Below, in pieces: positions 55,692-64,000 of a DNA stretch of 64,000 nucleotides (within the stretch, counting starts at the first letter, position 1; each line of letters begins with the position of its first letter). Position numbers and translations under genes: made by a program. Location: the NCBI GenBank assembly GCA_900012615.1, contig LT009757.1:1937807-2001806 (forward strand). Reading direction: 5' to 3'. The notes beneath the pieces were generated by a model. The model did no database searches, was not told the origin of the DNA, and was given only the letters and a program-made list of their open reading frames with translations. The DNA is from Agrobacterium genomosp. 13 str. CFBP 6927. GTDB taxonomy: Bacteria > Pseudomonadota > Alphaproteobacteria > Rhizobiales > Rhizobiaceae.

Positions 55692-56557
55692 GCCACACCC
55701 TCCGCCATGCAAAGTTCGGTGAAATGCGCCGTCATGCGCTGCGCATCCGGTTCGCGACCGCAGAAGAGGCGGAATGCGCCAACGGCCTGAAACACGGTCA
55801 TGCCGCCGCCGGGCAGGGTGCGACAGCCCTTTTTTGCCGCCGTCGCCAGAAGTTCGGTGACGAGCGGCATATAGACGATATCGGCTACCCAGTGCCGCTG
55901 TTCGATGAGATCGGCTGAAACCGGCATGCCGGGATGGGCGGGCATGCCCATCGGGGTGGCGTGGATGAGACCGTCGGCGAAGGGCAGAGAGGCGGACGGG
56001 TCCTCAACGGCAAAGGCGCGACCTGCGCCAAAACGGGCATTGAGCTCGAGAGCCAGTCGCTTGGCCCTTTCGAACTCGCGGTCGAATATGTCGAGGCGAG
56101 CGATATCGAGCTTCAGCGCGGCATGCGCCACCGCAACACCCGCCCCACCCGCGCCGACGAGCAGCGCGCGATCCCGCTTCGCATCCGGCAAGCCACGCAC
56201 GAAGCTTTCGTAAAAACCGTACCAGTCGGTATTATGGCCGATGCGGTGACCGTCCTCGAAGACGACAGTGTTGACCGCGCCCAGCATGCGGGCATCCTCC
56301 GACAATTCATGCAGGTGCGGAATAACCGCCTGCTTGAATGGGTGGGTGATGTTGGTGCCGGCAAAACCGCGCGCTTCCAGCTCGTCGAGCAGGGCGGGAA
56401 GGGCGCTTGCGGAGAGCTTGCGGGCAGTGACATCCACCAGCTCATAGGAATAATCGAGGCCATGGGCAGCCCCTTCGCGCATATGCAGCGCGGGCGATTT
56501 GGAAAGCTGGATATCGGCGCCAATCAGGCCGACCTTGAAGGCGGTTTTATCTGTCAT
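55688..56557 (-). CDS. AroE-like shikimate/quinate dehydrogenase
   Basis: A 289-residue shikimate-dehydrogenase-family enzyme. The substrate-binding part holds [14 protein letters not shown], the catalytic lysine in ITHPFKQAV and the aspartate in GHNTDWYGF. The cofactor loop [13 protein letters not shown] is followed by [11 protein letters not shown], where an acidic residue after the second strand suggests preference for NAD over NADP. That and its operon with aroQ point to oxidation of quinate or shikimate (catabolic, QsuD/YdiB-like) rather than the biosynthetic AroE. The assignment to one substrate is inference. Confidence 0.87.
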   Translation of the reverse strand: MTDKTAFKVGLIGADIQLSKSPALHMREGAAHGLDYSYELVDVTARKLSASALPALLDELEARGFAGTNITHPFKQAVIPHLHELSEDARMLGAVNTVVFEDGHRIGHNTDWYGFYESFVRGLPDAKRDRALLVGAGGAGVAVAHAALKLDIARLDIFDREFERAKRLALELNARFGAGRAFAVEDPSASLPFADGLIHATPMGMPAHPGMPVSADLIEQRHWVADIVYMPLVTELLATAAKKGCRTLPGGGMTVFQAVGAFRLFCGREPDAQRMTAHFTELCMAEGVA

Positions 56558-56633
56558 GATCCGGTGTCGTTCGTCGGTTCGGGGCGGGCTCCGCCTGCCT
56601 TCGGGTTGCTGGCGGGGTACTAAACCCCTCCTT

Positions 56634-56717
56634 CGTCATCCTCGTCCTCGGGTTAAACCCGAGGATTGATCATCCGCTGAAACTCATGGATCCTCGGGGT
56701 CGAGCCCGAGGATGACG
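56634..56717. repeat. Double-hairpin intergenic repeat (type B)
   Basis: CGTCATCCTCG...GGGTTAAACCCGAGGATTGA and TGGATCCTCGG...CCCGAGGATGACG face each other. It lies between the importer ATPase gene and the AroE-like gene, both on the minus strand, so it may sit inside one long transcript. Confidence 0.8.
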
Positions 56718-56766
56718 TCGTGTATGTTGAGAGGTCGCCACATCTCCGAGGGCGGACAGGCGAGCC

Positions 56767-57528
56767 TCAATGGTGGGCGAGAATTTCGCCGAGGAAGGTG
56801 CGGGTGCGCTGGTGCTTGGGATCGCTGAAGAATTCTTCCGGCGGACCTTCCTCGATGATCTCGCCTTCCGACATGAAGACGACGCGATCGGCCACCTCCC
56901 GGGCGAAGCCCATTTCATGGGTCACGCAGATCATCGTCATGCCATCGCGGGCAAGGCCGATCATGGTGTCGAGCACCTCCTTCACCATTTCCGGGTCGAG
57001 CGCCGAAGTTGGCTCGTCAAACAGCATGGCTTTCGGCTCCATGCACAGTGCCCGGGCAATCGCCGCGCGCTGCTGCTGGCCGCCGGAAAGCTGGGCCGGG
57101 TATTTGTCGGCCTGATTGAGAATGCGCACGCGCTCGAGATATTTGCGCGCCGTCGCCTCCGCATCGGCTTTGGACAAGCCCTTCACCCGCATTGGCGCCA
57201 GCGTGCAGTTTTCCATGATTGTCTTGTGCGGGAAGAGATTAAAGCTCTGGAACACCATACCCACCTCGCGGCGAACCGCATCGATGGCGCGGCTCGAATC
57301 CGAAAGCGTGGTCCCTTCGACCGTGATCTTGCCCTCCTGGATTTCCTCCAGATGGTTGATGCAGCGGATCAGGGTGGATTTTCCCGAACCGGACGGGCCG
57401 CAAAGGACAATTTTTTCACCCTTGCGAACCGTCATGTCGATATTCTTTAGCGCGTGGAAGGCTCCATACCACTTTCCAACCCCTTGAAGGGCGATAAGCG
57501 GAACCTCGACAGTGGCGGATTGCGGCAT
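56767..57528 (-). CDS. Polar amino acid type ABC transporter ATPase
   Basis: A 253-residue GlnQ/HisP-type ATPase: Walker [16 protein letters not shown], the family motif [19 protein letters not shown], signature [16 protein letters not shown], Walker [16 protein letters not shown] and switch [16 protein letters not shown]. It is the last gene of a four-gene importer operon and follows the binding-protein gene by 13 bases. PAAT-family importers can also carry organic acids and opines. Confidence 0.92.
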   Translation of the reverse strand: MPQSATVEVPLIALQGVGKWYGAFHALKNIDMTVRKGEKIVLCGPSGSGKSTLIRCINHLEEIQEGKITVEGTTLSDSSRAIDAVRREVGMVFQSFNLFPHKTIMENCTLAPMRVKGLSKADAEATARKYLERVRILNQADKYPAQLSGGQQQRAAIARALCMEPKAMLFDEPTSALDPEMVKEVLDTMIGLARDGMTMICVTHEMGFAREVADRVVFMSEGEIIEEGPPEEFFSDPKHQRTRTFLGEILAHH

Positions 57529-57541
57529 GGAAACCTCCTGC

Positions 57542-58381
57542 TTACTTCACGGTGAAGGGGATGTCGGGCAGGCTGTCCGGGAAGGCCGGAACGTCGCGCT
57601 TCATCCACTTGTCGTAGATCTTGGCCAGCTGGCCGTCGGACTTGATCTTGTCGAGGAAGGCGTTGACGGTCTCGTTCCAGTCCTTTTCACCCGGACGGGT
57701 GCCGGCGCCGTTATAAAGCGTCGTCAGATCGAATTTCGGTTCGTATTTGCCTTCGGCAGCCTTGTTCAGGCGATCGCCATAAAACTGGTTGCCGCCGACA
57801 ACCTCGACCTGGCCGGAGATGAGCGCCTGAATATTGGCGGCGTCATCATCAAAGCGCAGGATGTTGGCCTTCGAGCCAGCGCCTGCGGTGATCGAGGTGT
57901 CCATCGCGCTCGACTTCGGCACGCCGACGGCAATGCCGGTCAGATCGTCATAGCCGGCGATTTTCTTGTCTTTCGGGCCGTAGACGGAAAGAACATTGCC
58001 GGCATAAGGCTTGGAATATTGAATGGTCTTGGCGCGCTCGGCGGTCATGCCCATGGTCGCGAACAGCAGGTCGACCTTGCCGGTCAGAAGGGCGGGAATA
58101 CGGTTGGCCACGGCGAGCGGCACGAATTCGACCTTGACGCCGAGATAGTCGGCAAAGGCCTTGCCGATATCGGCATCGAGACCATCCTGCACGCCGCTGG
58201 AGTTGACGAAGCCCCATGGCGAATTGTCACCCTGAATGCCGATGACGACCTTGCCCTTGGCCTTGGCCTCTTCCACCGTGCCGGCGAAAGCATCGACCGG
58301 CGCGACAAAGGGCAGGGCGACGGTTGCTGCGGCAAGCGCGAGCAGGGTGCGACGTGAGAATTTCATAGTTCTGGTTTTCAT
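57542..58381 (-). CDS. Polar amino acid type substrate-binding protein
   Basis: A 279-residue periplasmic protein of SBP family 3 ([60 protein letters not shown]). The signal peptide is [20 protein letters not shown]..., where SRRTLLA resembles a twin-arginine motif, so Tat export is possible. AAGGAGGAGC precedes the start. Placed between quinate-type enzymes and the pca genes, its ligand could be quinate, shikimate or another hydroaromatic acid instead of an amino acid; that is inference. Confidence 0.9.
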   Translation of the reverse strand: MKTRTMKFSRRTLLALAAATVALPFVAPVDAFAGTVEEAKAKGKVVIGIQGDNSPWGFVNSSGVQDGLDADIGKAFADYLGVKVEFVPLAVANRIPALLTGKVDLLFATMGMTAERAKTIQYSKPYAGNVLSVYGPKDKKIAGYDDLTGIAVGVPKSSAMDTSITAGAGSKANILRFDDDAANIQALISGQVEVVGGNQFYGDRLNKAAEGKYEPKFDLTTLYNGAGTRPGEKDWNETVNAFLDKIKSDGQLAKIYDKWMKRDVPAFPDSLPDIPFTVK

Positions 58382-58423
58382 CTTTTGCTCCTCCTTACAA
58401 AGCTGATGAGATGGTCGTGACAT

Positions 58424-59074
58424 CTAGCGGGATGCGGCCTGCAGCCGCTTTTCGACGCCGGCGCCCCACAGGGAAAGCGGCCAGCAGATCAGGAAATAGA
58501 TGATGCCGACGATGGCGAAGACGGTGAGCGGGCGGAACGTCTGGTTGGAGACGATCTGGCCGGCGCGCGACAGTTCGACAAAGCCGACGATGGCCGCAAG
58601 CGAGGTGCCCTTGATGAGCTGCACCAGAAAACCGATGGTGGCGGGCAGCGAGATCTTGAGGGCCTGCGGCAGGATCACATCCTTCATGCGGGAGACATAA
58701 TGCAGGCCGAGCGCATTGGCGGCTTCCGTCTGGCCCTTCGGCACGGCCTGGATGCCGCCCCGCCAGATTTCACCGAGAAAGGCGCTGGCATGCAGCGTGA
58801 AGGCGATGGCGACGGCAATCCAGGCGTCGACATTGAGGCCAGCCAGCGCCACGCCGTAATAAACCACGAAAAGCTGCATCAGGAGCGGGGTGCCCTGAAA
58901 CACGGCGATGTAACCGGTGCTGGCGCGCTGGATCGCCGGGCTTTCGGCAACGCGGGCAAGCGCCACGCAAAGCCCGAAGACGCCGCCGCCGATGAAGCCG
59001 ATCACGGTCAGCGCAAGCGTCCATTTCAGGCCTTGCAGCAGGAAGAAGAATTCGTTGGGACCGATGGATTCCAT
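58424..59074 (-). CDS. Polar amino acid type ABC permease
   Basis: A 216-residue permease with about five hydrophobic segments and the His/Glu/Gln-importer pattern VFQGTPLLMQLFVVYYGVAL and EIWRGGIQAVPKGQTEAANA, the ATPase-contact loop, followed by LPQALKISLPATIGFLVQLI. It begins 10 bases after the other permease gene and is 42 bases before the binding-protein gene. Confidence 0.92.
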   Translation of the reverse strand: MESIGPNEFFFLLQGLKWTLALTVIGFIGGGVFGLCVALARVAESPAIQRASTGYIAVFQGTPLLMQLFVVYYGVALAGLNVDAWIAVAIAFTLHASAFLGEIWRGGIQAVPKGQTEAANALGLHYVSRMKDVILPQALKISLPATIGFLVQLIKGTSLAAIVGFVELSRAGQIVSNQTFRPLTVFAIVGIIYFLICWPLSLWGAGVEKRLQAASR

Positions 59075-59084
59075 TGTCTTTTCC

Positions 59085-59753
59085 TCACTTGACCGGATAG
59101 CTGAACGACGCGCGGGAGATGAGCGAGAAAATGCCCATCATCAGCGAGGAAATGACCAGATAAAGCAGCGTGATCGAGAAATAGACCTCGAAGGACCGGA
59201 AGGTGTCGGCCTCGATCTTCTGGGCCACGGACGTCAGTTCGTAAGCGGCGATCGAGGTACAGACCGAGGTGGTCAGCGTCAGCATGATGAACTGGCTGGT
59301 GAGCGACGGATAGACCGCGCGCAGCGCCGGCTTCAGAATGATATGGCGGAATATCTGTGACCGGTGCAGGCCGAGCGCGAGGCCCGCCTCCACCTGGCCC
59401 TTGGGAATGGAATCCACACCGCCACGAATGATTTCAATGGCATAGGCGCCGCCGTTCAGGGCGAGCGCAATAATGGCGGTGACGGTGGGGTTAAGCTTGA
59501 TGCCGATCTGCGGCAGGGCGAAGAAGATGAAGAATATCTGCACCAGAAACGGTGTGTTGCGGATCGTCTCGACAAAACCGATGACCAGACCGCGCAGCAG
59601 CTTGAACCGCGAACGGCGGGCGACGACGCCCAGAACCCCGATGACGGTGGCGAGCGACATGCCGGCTATAGCAAGGCCGATCGTTGCCAGACAGGCCAAA
59701 AGCAGCTCGGGCAGGCGGTCTATGACCGCCGAAAAATCGAGACTGTAAGACAT
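59085..59753 (-). CDS. Polar amino acid type ABC permease
   Basis: A 222-residue permease, the first gene of the importer operon, with the same family pattern: GFVETIRNTPFLVQIFFIFF and EIIRGGVDSIPKGQVEAGLA. The start at 59753 (MSYSLDFSAVIDRLPELLL) is supported by GGGAGGAAG. It pairs with the permease downstream as a heterodimer. Confidence 0.92.
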   Translation of the reverse strand: MSYSLDFSAVIDRLPELLLACLATIGLAIAGMSLATVIGVLGVVARRSRFKLLRGLVIGFVETIRNTPFLVQIFFIFFALPQIGIKLNPTVTAIIALALNGGAYAIEIIRGGVDSIPKGQVEAGLALGLHRSQIFRHIILKPALRAVYPSLTSQFIMLTLTTSVCTSIAAYELTSVAQKIEADTFRSFEVYFSITLLYLVISSLMMGIFSLISRASFSYPVK

Positions 59754-60118
59754 TCTTCCTCCCAACCCCTTCGGGTCCGAACAGGCGTTTCGCCTTGCTC
59801 GCATCGCTCTGGAAACCTTGTGGCTCCAAAGCCCTCCATTTGTTTTGTCCCGCTTCGGAAGCTCTTTTTCCTCTTCGCGCTGCAGGCCTTAACGTGAATG
59901 TTTGTACCAGTTAGTTCATTTTTGTGTCAAGCGCTTCACTCGGTTAAAAACAGCCTTAAAGCGGTTTTTTCTGTATTTTCTTCTTTTAAGAAAGTTGTTT
60001 TATATCAATGGCTAAAGCGAAAAATCGCAAGCGGTTTCGACGCGCGGTGGCGTTGCCTCGGCTTCACCATGAGCATGCCCGAGGGTCGTTCTTTTTTGAA
60101 AACCATCCGGCCCTTCGG
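59754..60118. other. Intergenic region between pcaB and the importer operon
   Basis: About 365 bases without a supportable gene. It holds the importer promoter, a candidate operator at 59903-59919, and an AT-rich stretch at 59920-60010. Bases 60020-60118 are the trailer of pcaB; no clean terminator was seen. Confidence 0.5.
59903..59919. promoter_or_regulatory. Candidate operator shared with the quiC/TetR promoter
   Basis: TGTACCAGTTAGTTCAT shares 12 of 17 bases with TGTACTGATTGGTTAAT at 54517-54533. It lies 150 bases before the first importer gene. A common regulator, most simply the TetR protein at 54581, is inferred. Confidence 0.45.
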
Positions 60119-61180
60119 CTAGTTTTCGTCAGCCCCCAGCCTGTCTATCTGTGCTGCGAGCCTTTCGGCGACCAGCAGCGAAGTTCCGGTTGCCGTCACC
60201 ATTTGCGGCAGCGTCAGCCATTCCAGCATCCAGCCCGCGCCGGATCGTTCCTGTTCGTGGACGAGGGACTGGTGAAGTGCTGAAATCTGAACGGCGTTGA
60301 AGCGGGCAAGCGTTACCAGCGTTTCCGCATTGACCGGGTTCTGCTTGTGCGGCATGGCCGATGAACCGCCGCCGCCGGAGAGGCGGATTTCGCTGCCGAG
60401 TTCGGCCATCAGCGCAATATCCTGTCCGAACTTGCCGAGCGTTCCGGTGACGAGCGACAGCAGATTAGCAAATTCGGCGAGACCGTCTCTCTGATTGTGC
60501 CATTGCGGCCTGTCGGCAAGGCAGAGCCGTTTCGCGAGATCGGCGCGGACCACGCCGGCATTGTCGCCGAGCTTTTCCAGTGTGCCGGCCGCGCCGCCAA
60601 ATTGCAGGACAAAGCCGTTTTGCGCGAAGGTCTCTAGCCGCAGCAGATGGCGTTCCAGCGGTGCGATCCAGCCGGCCGCCCGGTCGGCAACGGTGATACC
60701 GATGGCGGCCTGCATGCGTGTGTAACCTGTCAGCGGCTTGTGGCCGTCGCGCGAAGCGAGGTCCCCCAGCGTGTCGATGAAGTGACCGAGGCGGGTGGCG
60801 ATGATTTCCGCCGCCATCTTCAGCCGCAGCATCAGGCTGGTGTCGATGACATCCTGGCTGGTCGCGCCGAAATGTACCTTGTCCGCCGCCTGACCGGCGA
60901 CCGCCGCCCGCATCTGCCGGATGAGTTCCGGAACCACGACGCCATCCTTTGCGACGCCATGGCGAAGCGCGGTCATATCGGCGGCAAATTCTGAAAGCCC
61001 CGAAACGATGGCTTCCGCCACATCATCCGCAAAGATAGCGGCCTCCGCTTCCGCCTGCGCCAGTGCCGTCTCGAAACGGACCATGGCGTCGATATCCGCT
61101 CTCGCCGAAAACAGCTCGACGATCTCGCTGTCGCCGAAAAGGCCGGACAGAAACGGATGTTCGAAGGGAGAAAGGCTCAT
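60119..61180 (-). CDS. pcaB: 3-carboxy-cis,cis-muconate cycloisomerase
   Basis: PcaB cyclises 3-carboxymuconate to 4-carboxymuconolactone, the step after ring cleavage. The 353-residue product belongs to the fumarase/aspartase superfamily, with FGATSQDVIDTSLMLRL and the flexible catalytic loop GGGGSSAMPHKQNPVNAETL. The C-terminus is short relative to some homologues (about 450 residues), as is usual for rhizobial PcaB. It is the last gene of pcaDCHGB. Confidence 0.93.
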   Translation of the reverse strand: MSLSPFEHPFLSGLFGDSEIVELFSARADIDAMVRFETALAQAEAEAAIFADDVAEAIVSGLSEFAADMTALRHGVAKDGVVVPELIRQMRAAVAGQAADKVHFGATSQDVIDTSLMLRLKMAAEIIATRLGHFIDTLGDLASRDGHKPLTGYTRMQAAIGITVADRAAGWIAPLERHLLRLETFAQNGFVLQFGGAAGTLEKLGDNAGVVRADLAKRLCLADRPQWHNQRDGLAEFANLLSLVTGTLGKFGQDIALMAELGSEIRLSGGGGSSAMPHKQNPVNAETLVTLARFNAVQISALHQSLVHEQERSGAGWMLEWLTLPQMVTATGTSLLVAERLAAQIDRLGADEN

Positions 61181-61198
61181 TTCAGGTTTCGCTTTCGC

Positions 61199-61819
61199 TC
61201 AGATATCGAAAAACACCGTTTCGCCTTCGCCCTGGAGGCGGATATCGAAACGATAGATGTTTCCCTCTTCCTTCGTGGCAATAAGCGTGGCGATGCGGCT
61301 TTTCTGTTCCACGCGGGCAAGAACCGGATCGGCCGCATTGGCCTCCTGTTCTTCCGGAAAATACATGCGGGTCTGCAGGCCGATATTGATGCCGCGCGCC
61401 ACGATCCAGAAGGTAATGTGCGGCGCCATCGGCCGGCCATCCCGGAACGGCACCGTGCCCGGCTTGATCGTTTCAAAAATGAATTCGCCGGTGTCCATGT
61501 CGCCCGGCGAACGGCCCCAGCCGATGAAATTCGGATCGGCCTTGCCGCGGATCTCGCTCGGGCTGTTGTAATAACCGTCCGTATCCGCCTGCCAGATCTC
61601 GATCAGGGCATCCTTCAGCGGCATTCCTGCGCCGTCGTACACCGTGCCGCGCACGCTGATACGCTCACCGCGGGCCTTGTCGTTATAGAGTGCACCAGAG
61701 CCGAGATCCTTTTCGAACACGCCCTCGATGCCGACGAAATTGGGCGTGCAGCCGATATGAACATAGGGGCCTGCCGTCTGCGAGGCGGTCTCTTTGAAGT
61801 AGTTGAGCGGCTGAACCAT
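61199..61819 (-). CDS. pcaG: Protocatechuate 3,4-dioxygenase alpha subunit
   Basis: PcaG is the non-catalytic alpha chain that pairs with PcaH to cleave protocatechuate between its hydroxyls. The 206-residue product has the intradiol fold (ETASQTAGPYVHIGCTPNF, then RISVRGTVYDGAGMPLKDAL, IEIWQADTDGYYNSPSE) and no complete Fe ligand set. It begins 2 bases after the pcaH stop. Confidence 0.94.
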   Translation of the reverse strand: MVQPLNYFKETASQTAGPYVHIGCTPNFVGIEGVFEKDLGSGALYNDKARGERISVRGTVYDGAGMPLKDALIEIWQADTDGYYNSPSEIRGKADPNFIGWGRSPGDMDTGEFIFETIKPGTVPFRDGRPMAPHITFWIVARGINIGLQTRMYFPEEQEANAADPVLARVEQKSRIATLIATKEEGNIYRFDIRLQGEGETVFFDI

Positions 61820-61821
61820 GA

Positions 61822-62562
61822 TCAGTTGCCCTCCATGCGGTTTTCGAACAGGGTCGAGCGGCGGCCACGCAGAACGATGTCGAACTTATAGGCCAGCATG
61901 TCCATGGGCAGCGTCGCATTCATGTCCAGCGGCGCGATCAGTCTTCTGATCGCATCCTCATCCGGTATGGTTTTGACGATAGGACATTTCCAGATCAGCG
62001 GATCGCCCTCAAAATACATCTGGGTGATCAGCCGCTGGGCAAACCCGTGGCCGAAGACCGAGAAATGGATATGGGCCGGGCGCCAGTCATTGACGCCGTT
62101 CGGCCAGGGGTAAGCGCCGGGCTGGATGGTCTTGAACCAGTAATAGCCGTTCTCATCGGTGATCGTGCGGCCGACGCCGCCGAAATTCGGATCGATGGCG
62201 GCAAGATAGCTTTCTTTTTTGTGGCGGTAGCGCCCGCCGGCATTGGCCTGCCAGAATTCCACCAGCGCGCCATCCACACCGCGGCCGCGCTCATCCAGCA
62301 CCCGGCCATGCACAAGAAGGCGCGGGCCGACGGGCATTTCGCCGGGGCGGGCATAGTTGAGGATGAGGTCGTTATCCAGCGGGTTCAGCATGCCGTGTCC
62401 GAAGACCGGGCCGGTGATCTCGCTTTTGGTGCCTTCGAGCGAAATCAGCGCGCGCTGGGGCGAGCGCAGGATCGAGGTCTTGTAACCGGGCGAATAGGGC
62501 AGCGGATGGATATTGCGGTCGCGTGCGAAGAACGGTCCTGTTTCGGGTGGCTGGTTGCTCAT
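61822..62562 (-). CDS. pcaH: Protocatechuate 3,4-dioxygenase beta subunit
   Basis: PcaH carries the non-haem Fe(III). The 246-residue product shows the iron ligands in [17 protein letters not shown] (two tyrosines) and [11 protein letters not shown] (two histidines). Other family elements are [20 protein letters not shown] in parts and [18 protein letters not shown] at the end. Its start overlaps the pcaC stop by 4 bases. Confidence 0.95.
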   Translation of the reverse strand: MSNQPPETGPFFARDRNIHPLPYSPGYKTSILRSPQRALISLEGTKSEITGPVFGHGMLNPLDNDLILNYARPGEMPVGPRLLVHGRVLDERGRGVDGALVEFWQANAGGRYRHKKESYLAAIDPNFGGVGRTITDENGYYWFKTIQPGAYPWPNGVNDWRPAHIHFSVFGHGFAQRLITQMYFEGDPLIWKCPIVKTIPDEDAIRRLIAPLDMNATLPMDMLAYKFDIVLRGRRSTLFENRMEGN

Positions 62563-62993
62563 TTCGTCTCCTCCCCATCGCCAGAATTATCGGGGGAACT
62601 ATCGGCTTTCATGCTGGCCAGGGCAAGCTTGGCGATCTTGAAAGCGTGGTTGGCGGCGGGCACGCCGGCATAGATCGCCACATGCAGCAGCGCCTCGCGA
62701 ATATCCGCCTCGGTCGCGCCGGTATTGACGGTGGCGCGCACATGCATGGCAAGTTCCTCATCCTGCCCGAGTGCGGCGAGCAGAGCGATGGTGACCATCG
62801 AACGCTCGCGCTTCGTCCAGTGGTTGCCAGACCAGACCGATCCCCACGCCGCTTCGGTGATGAGCTGCTGAAAAGGCTGATCGAACCCGGTCGTCACCGT
62901 CTGCGCGCGGTCCACATGGGCATCGCCGAGCACAGCGCGGCGGGTTTTCATGCCCTGCTCGAATCTGTCGTTCTTGTCGATATTTTCCGCCAT
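62559..62993 (-). CDS. pcaC: 4-carboxymuconolactone decarboxylase
   Basis: PcaC decarboxylates 4-carboxymuconolactone to the enol-lactone. The 144-residue product is a CMD-family protein of normal length, with [40 protein letters not shown] and [20 protein letters not shown]. It starts 3 bases after the pcaD stop and overlaps pcaH. Confidence 0.94.
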   Translation of the reverse strand: MAENIDKNDRFEQGMKTRRAVLGDAHVDRAQTVTTGFDQPFQQLITEAAWGSVWSGNHWTKRERSMVTIALLAALGQDEELAMHVRATVNTGATEADIREALLHVAIYAGVPAANHAFKIAKLALASMKADSSPDNSGDGEETK

Positions 62994-62996
62994 CTG

Positions 62997-63794
62997 TCAG
63001 TGCTCCGGCAAGGTCTTCAGAAAAATTGAGGCCGCCTGTGTGTAGGCGAGCGGCTGTTCAAGGCAGGGGATGTGGCCACAGCTGCCGATGGTGACGAAGC
63101 GGCCGGCGGGAATGAGACCCGCCAGCGACCGAACCAGCGCGGGCGTGGTCGAACCGTCCTGATCGCCCGCCACACACAGTGTCGGAACCGCGATACGGCC
63201 CGCCTCTTTTGTGAAATCCGCATCGCGAATCGCGGCGCAGGTGCCGCTGTAACCGGCTTCCGGCTGTTGCGACAGCATGTTGCGCGCGCCCGCATAGGCC
63301 GCATTGTCCGGCTGACGGAAGGCGGGTGTGAACCAGCGCTCCATGACAGGATCGACCAGCGAGGCAAGGCCGTCAGCGGCGATCTTGTCGATGCGGGCAT
63401 TCCACATCTCGGCGGTGCCGATTTTGTGGGCGGTGTTGCTGAGTATCAGGGCGCGGACGAGATCGGGACGGCGCGCATAAAGCCCCTGGGCGATCAGGCC
63501 GCCGACCGACAATCCCCAGATGATCGCGCTTTTGACGCCGAGATGATCGAGAAGTGCGATCAGATCATCGGCATGATCCTCAACCGAATAGGCGGAGGTG
63601 CCGACGTCGGAAAGTCCGTGGCCGCGTTTGTCGTGCAGGACAAAAGCATAATCATCGCCGAGTGCTTCGATCACCGCATCCCAGATGCGGAAGTCTGTGC
63701 CCAGCGAGTTTATAAAGGCGATGACCGGCTTGCCGCTTTCCAATCCGTGCGCACGGTAATGGATCGCGTTCTCGCCACAGCGCAGAAAATGCAT
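62997..63794 (-). CDS. pcaD: Beta-ketoadipate enol-lactone hydrolase
   Basis: PcaD hydrolyses the enol-lactone to beta-ketoadipate. The 265-residue alpha/beta hydrolase has the oxyanion region INSLGTDFRIWD, HDKRGHGLSD, the nucleophile serine in WGLSVGGLIAQGL, and the catalytic histidine in GSCGHIPCLEQP. The start at 63794 (MHFLRCGENAIHYRAHG) has GGAGGAG in front. It is the first gene of the pca operon, controlled from the pcaD-pcaQ gap. Confidence 0.94.
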   Translation of the reverse strand: MHFLRCGENAIHYRAHGLESGKPVIAFINSLGTDFRIWDAVIEALGDDYAFVLHDKRGHGLSDVGTSAYSVEDHADDLIALLDHLGVKSAIIWGLSVGGLIAQGLYARRPDLVRALILSNTAHKIGTAEMWNARIDKIAADGLASLVDPVMERWFTPAFRQPDNAAYAGARNMLSQQPEAGYSGTCAAIRDADFTKEAGRIAVPTLCVAGDQDGSTTPALVRSLAGLIPAGRFVTIGSCGHIPCLEQPLAYTQAASIFLKTLPEH

Positions 63795-63865
63795 GATGTG
63801 CTCCTCCTGCCGCGGATATTGCAAGCGCGTTCCGGTTAAGTAAAATGACATTATCGATGAAAATC

Positions 63866-63881
63866 ATAACCCATGGATTAT
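63866..63881. promoter_or_regulatory. PcaQ-type binding site in the pcaD-pcaQ gap
   Basis: ATAACC-catg-GATTAT is a near palindrome and matches the first half of the reported rhizobial PcaQ motif ATAACC-N4-GGTTAA, with differences in the second half. It lies between the divergent starts of pcaD (63794) and pcaQ (63889). Confidence 0.6.
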
Positions 63882-63888
63882 ATGAGCG

Positions 63889-64000
63889 ATGGTCGATCAA
63901 CGCATCAAGTTCCGGCATCTTCAGACCTTCGTGGAGGTGGCGCGGCAGAAAAGTGTCATCCGCGCCGCCGAAATCCTGCATGTCAGCCAGCCGGCGGTGA
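63889..64000 (+). CDS. pcaQ: LysR-type regulator PcaQ, 5' part (cut by window end)
   Basis: Only the first 37 codons are in the window. They encode MVDQRIKFRHLQTFVEVARQ and onward through a LysR HTH (RAAEILHVSQPAV). PcaQ activates pcaDCHGB in response to a carboxymuconate or lactone. The divergent position and the operator support this name. The rest of the gene lies outside. Confidence 0.85.
   Translation, partial: MVDQRIKFRHLQTFVEVARQKSVIRAAEILHVSQPAV

Overview
The window looks like a chromosome or chromid segment of an Agrobacterium (Rhizobium/Agrobacterium group alphaproteobacterium). It is GC-rich and densely coded. The product of 5005..6384 matches what I remember of the Agrobacterium GH1 beta-glucosidase Abg along its whole length. 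The xyl, iol and pca sets, the many solute ABC transporters and the hairpin-rich intergenic repeats also fit the non-core replicon of that genus. No search was run, so the taxon is an inference. I see no tRNA, rRNA, CRISPR array, prophage, insertion sequence or replication origin.

Layout. 0.1-6.4 kb: a LacI-type regulator, xylB and xylA for xylose, a structured non-coding stretch, and the beta-glucosidase. 6.7-10.3 kb: a nitroreductase, then the methionine importer metN-metI-metQ behind a long leader. 10.5-19 kb: a CHASE4-GGDEF-EAL protein, a ketoglutarate semialdehyde dehydrogenase, VanZ-like, CHAD and CYTH proteins, Eda aldolase, a DUF533 protein and an acetyltransferase. 19-28 kb: a NicO metal permease with DUF1007 partner, an outer-membrane barrel protein, a small repeat-rich secreted protein, an MFS transporter, a WD40 protein, a COG0523 GTPase with a Zur-like site, a creatininase-family hydrolase and a MarR regulator. 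28-39 kb: a LacI regulator, a 2-hydroxyacid dehydrogenase and the myo-inositol set iolR, iolC, iolD, iolE, iolB plus a Gfo/Idh/MocA dehydrogenase. 39-44 kb: a branched-chain amino acid type ABC importer. 44-52 kb: a small orphan gene, then a dipeptide-type ABC importer with an M14 peptidase at its end. 52-64 kb: an aromatic block with a fused 3-dehydroshikimate dehydratase, a TetR regulator, AroQ, an AroE-like dehydrogenase, a polar amino acid type ABC importer, and pcaDCHGB divergent from pcaQ (cut by the window end).

How it works together. Most of the window feeds on plant-derived carbon: xylose, beta-glucosides, inositol, peptides, and quinate/shikimate. The aromatic block reads as one route. 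The importer would bring in a hydroaromatic acid, the AroE-like enzyme, AroQ and the dehydratase would turn it into protocatechuate, and pcaHG, pcaB, pcaC and pcaD would carry this to beta-ketoadipate. A related 17-base motif in front of both the dehydratase/TetR pair and the importer supports that link.

The intergenic spaces hold at least three families of hairpin repeats. One is an 88-bp perfect inverted repeat between the WD40 and COG0523 genes. Several of the others sit inside the presumed iol operon. The least explained parts are the methionine-importer leader (7383..7625), the structured region after xylA (4444..5004), the 95-residue secreted repeat protein (22293..22580) and the orphan gene at 44206..44577.
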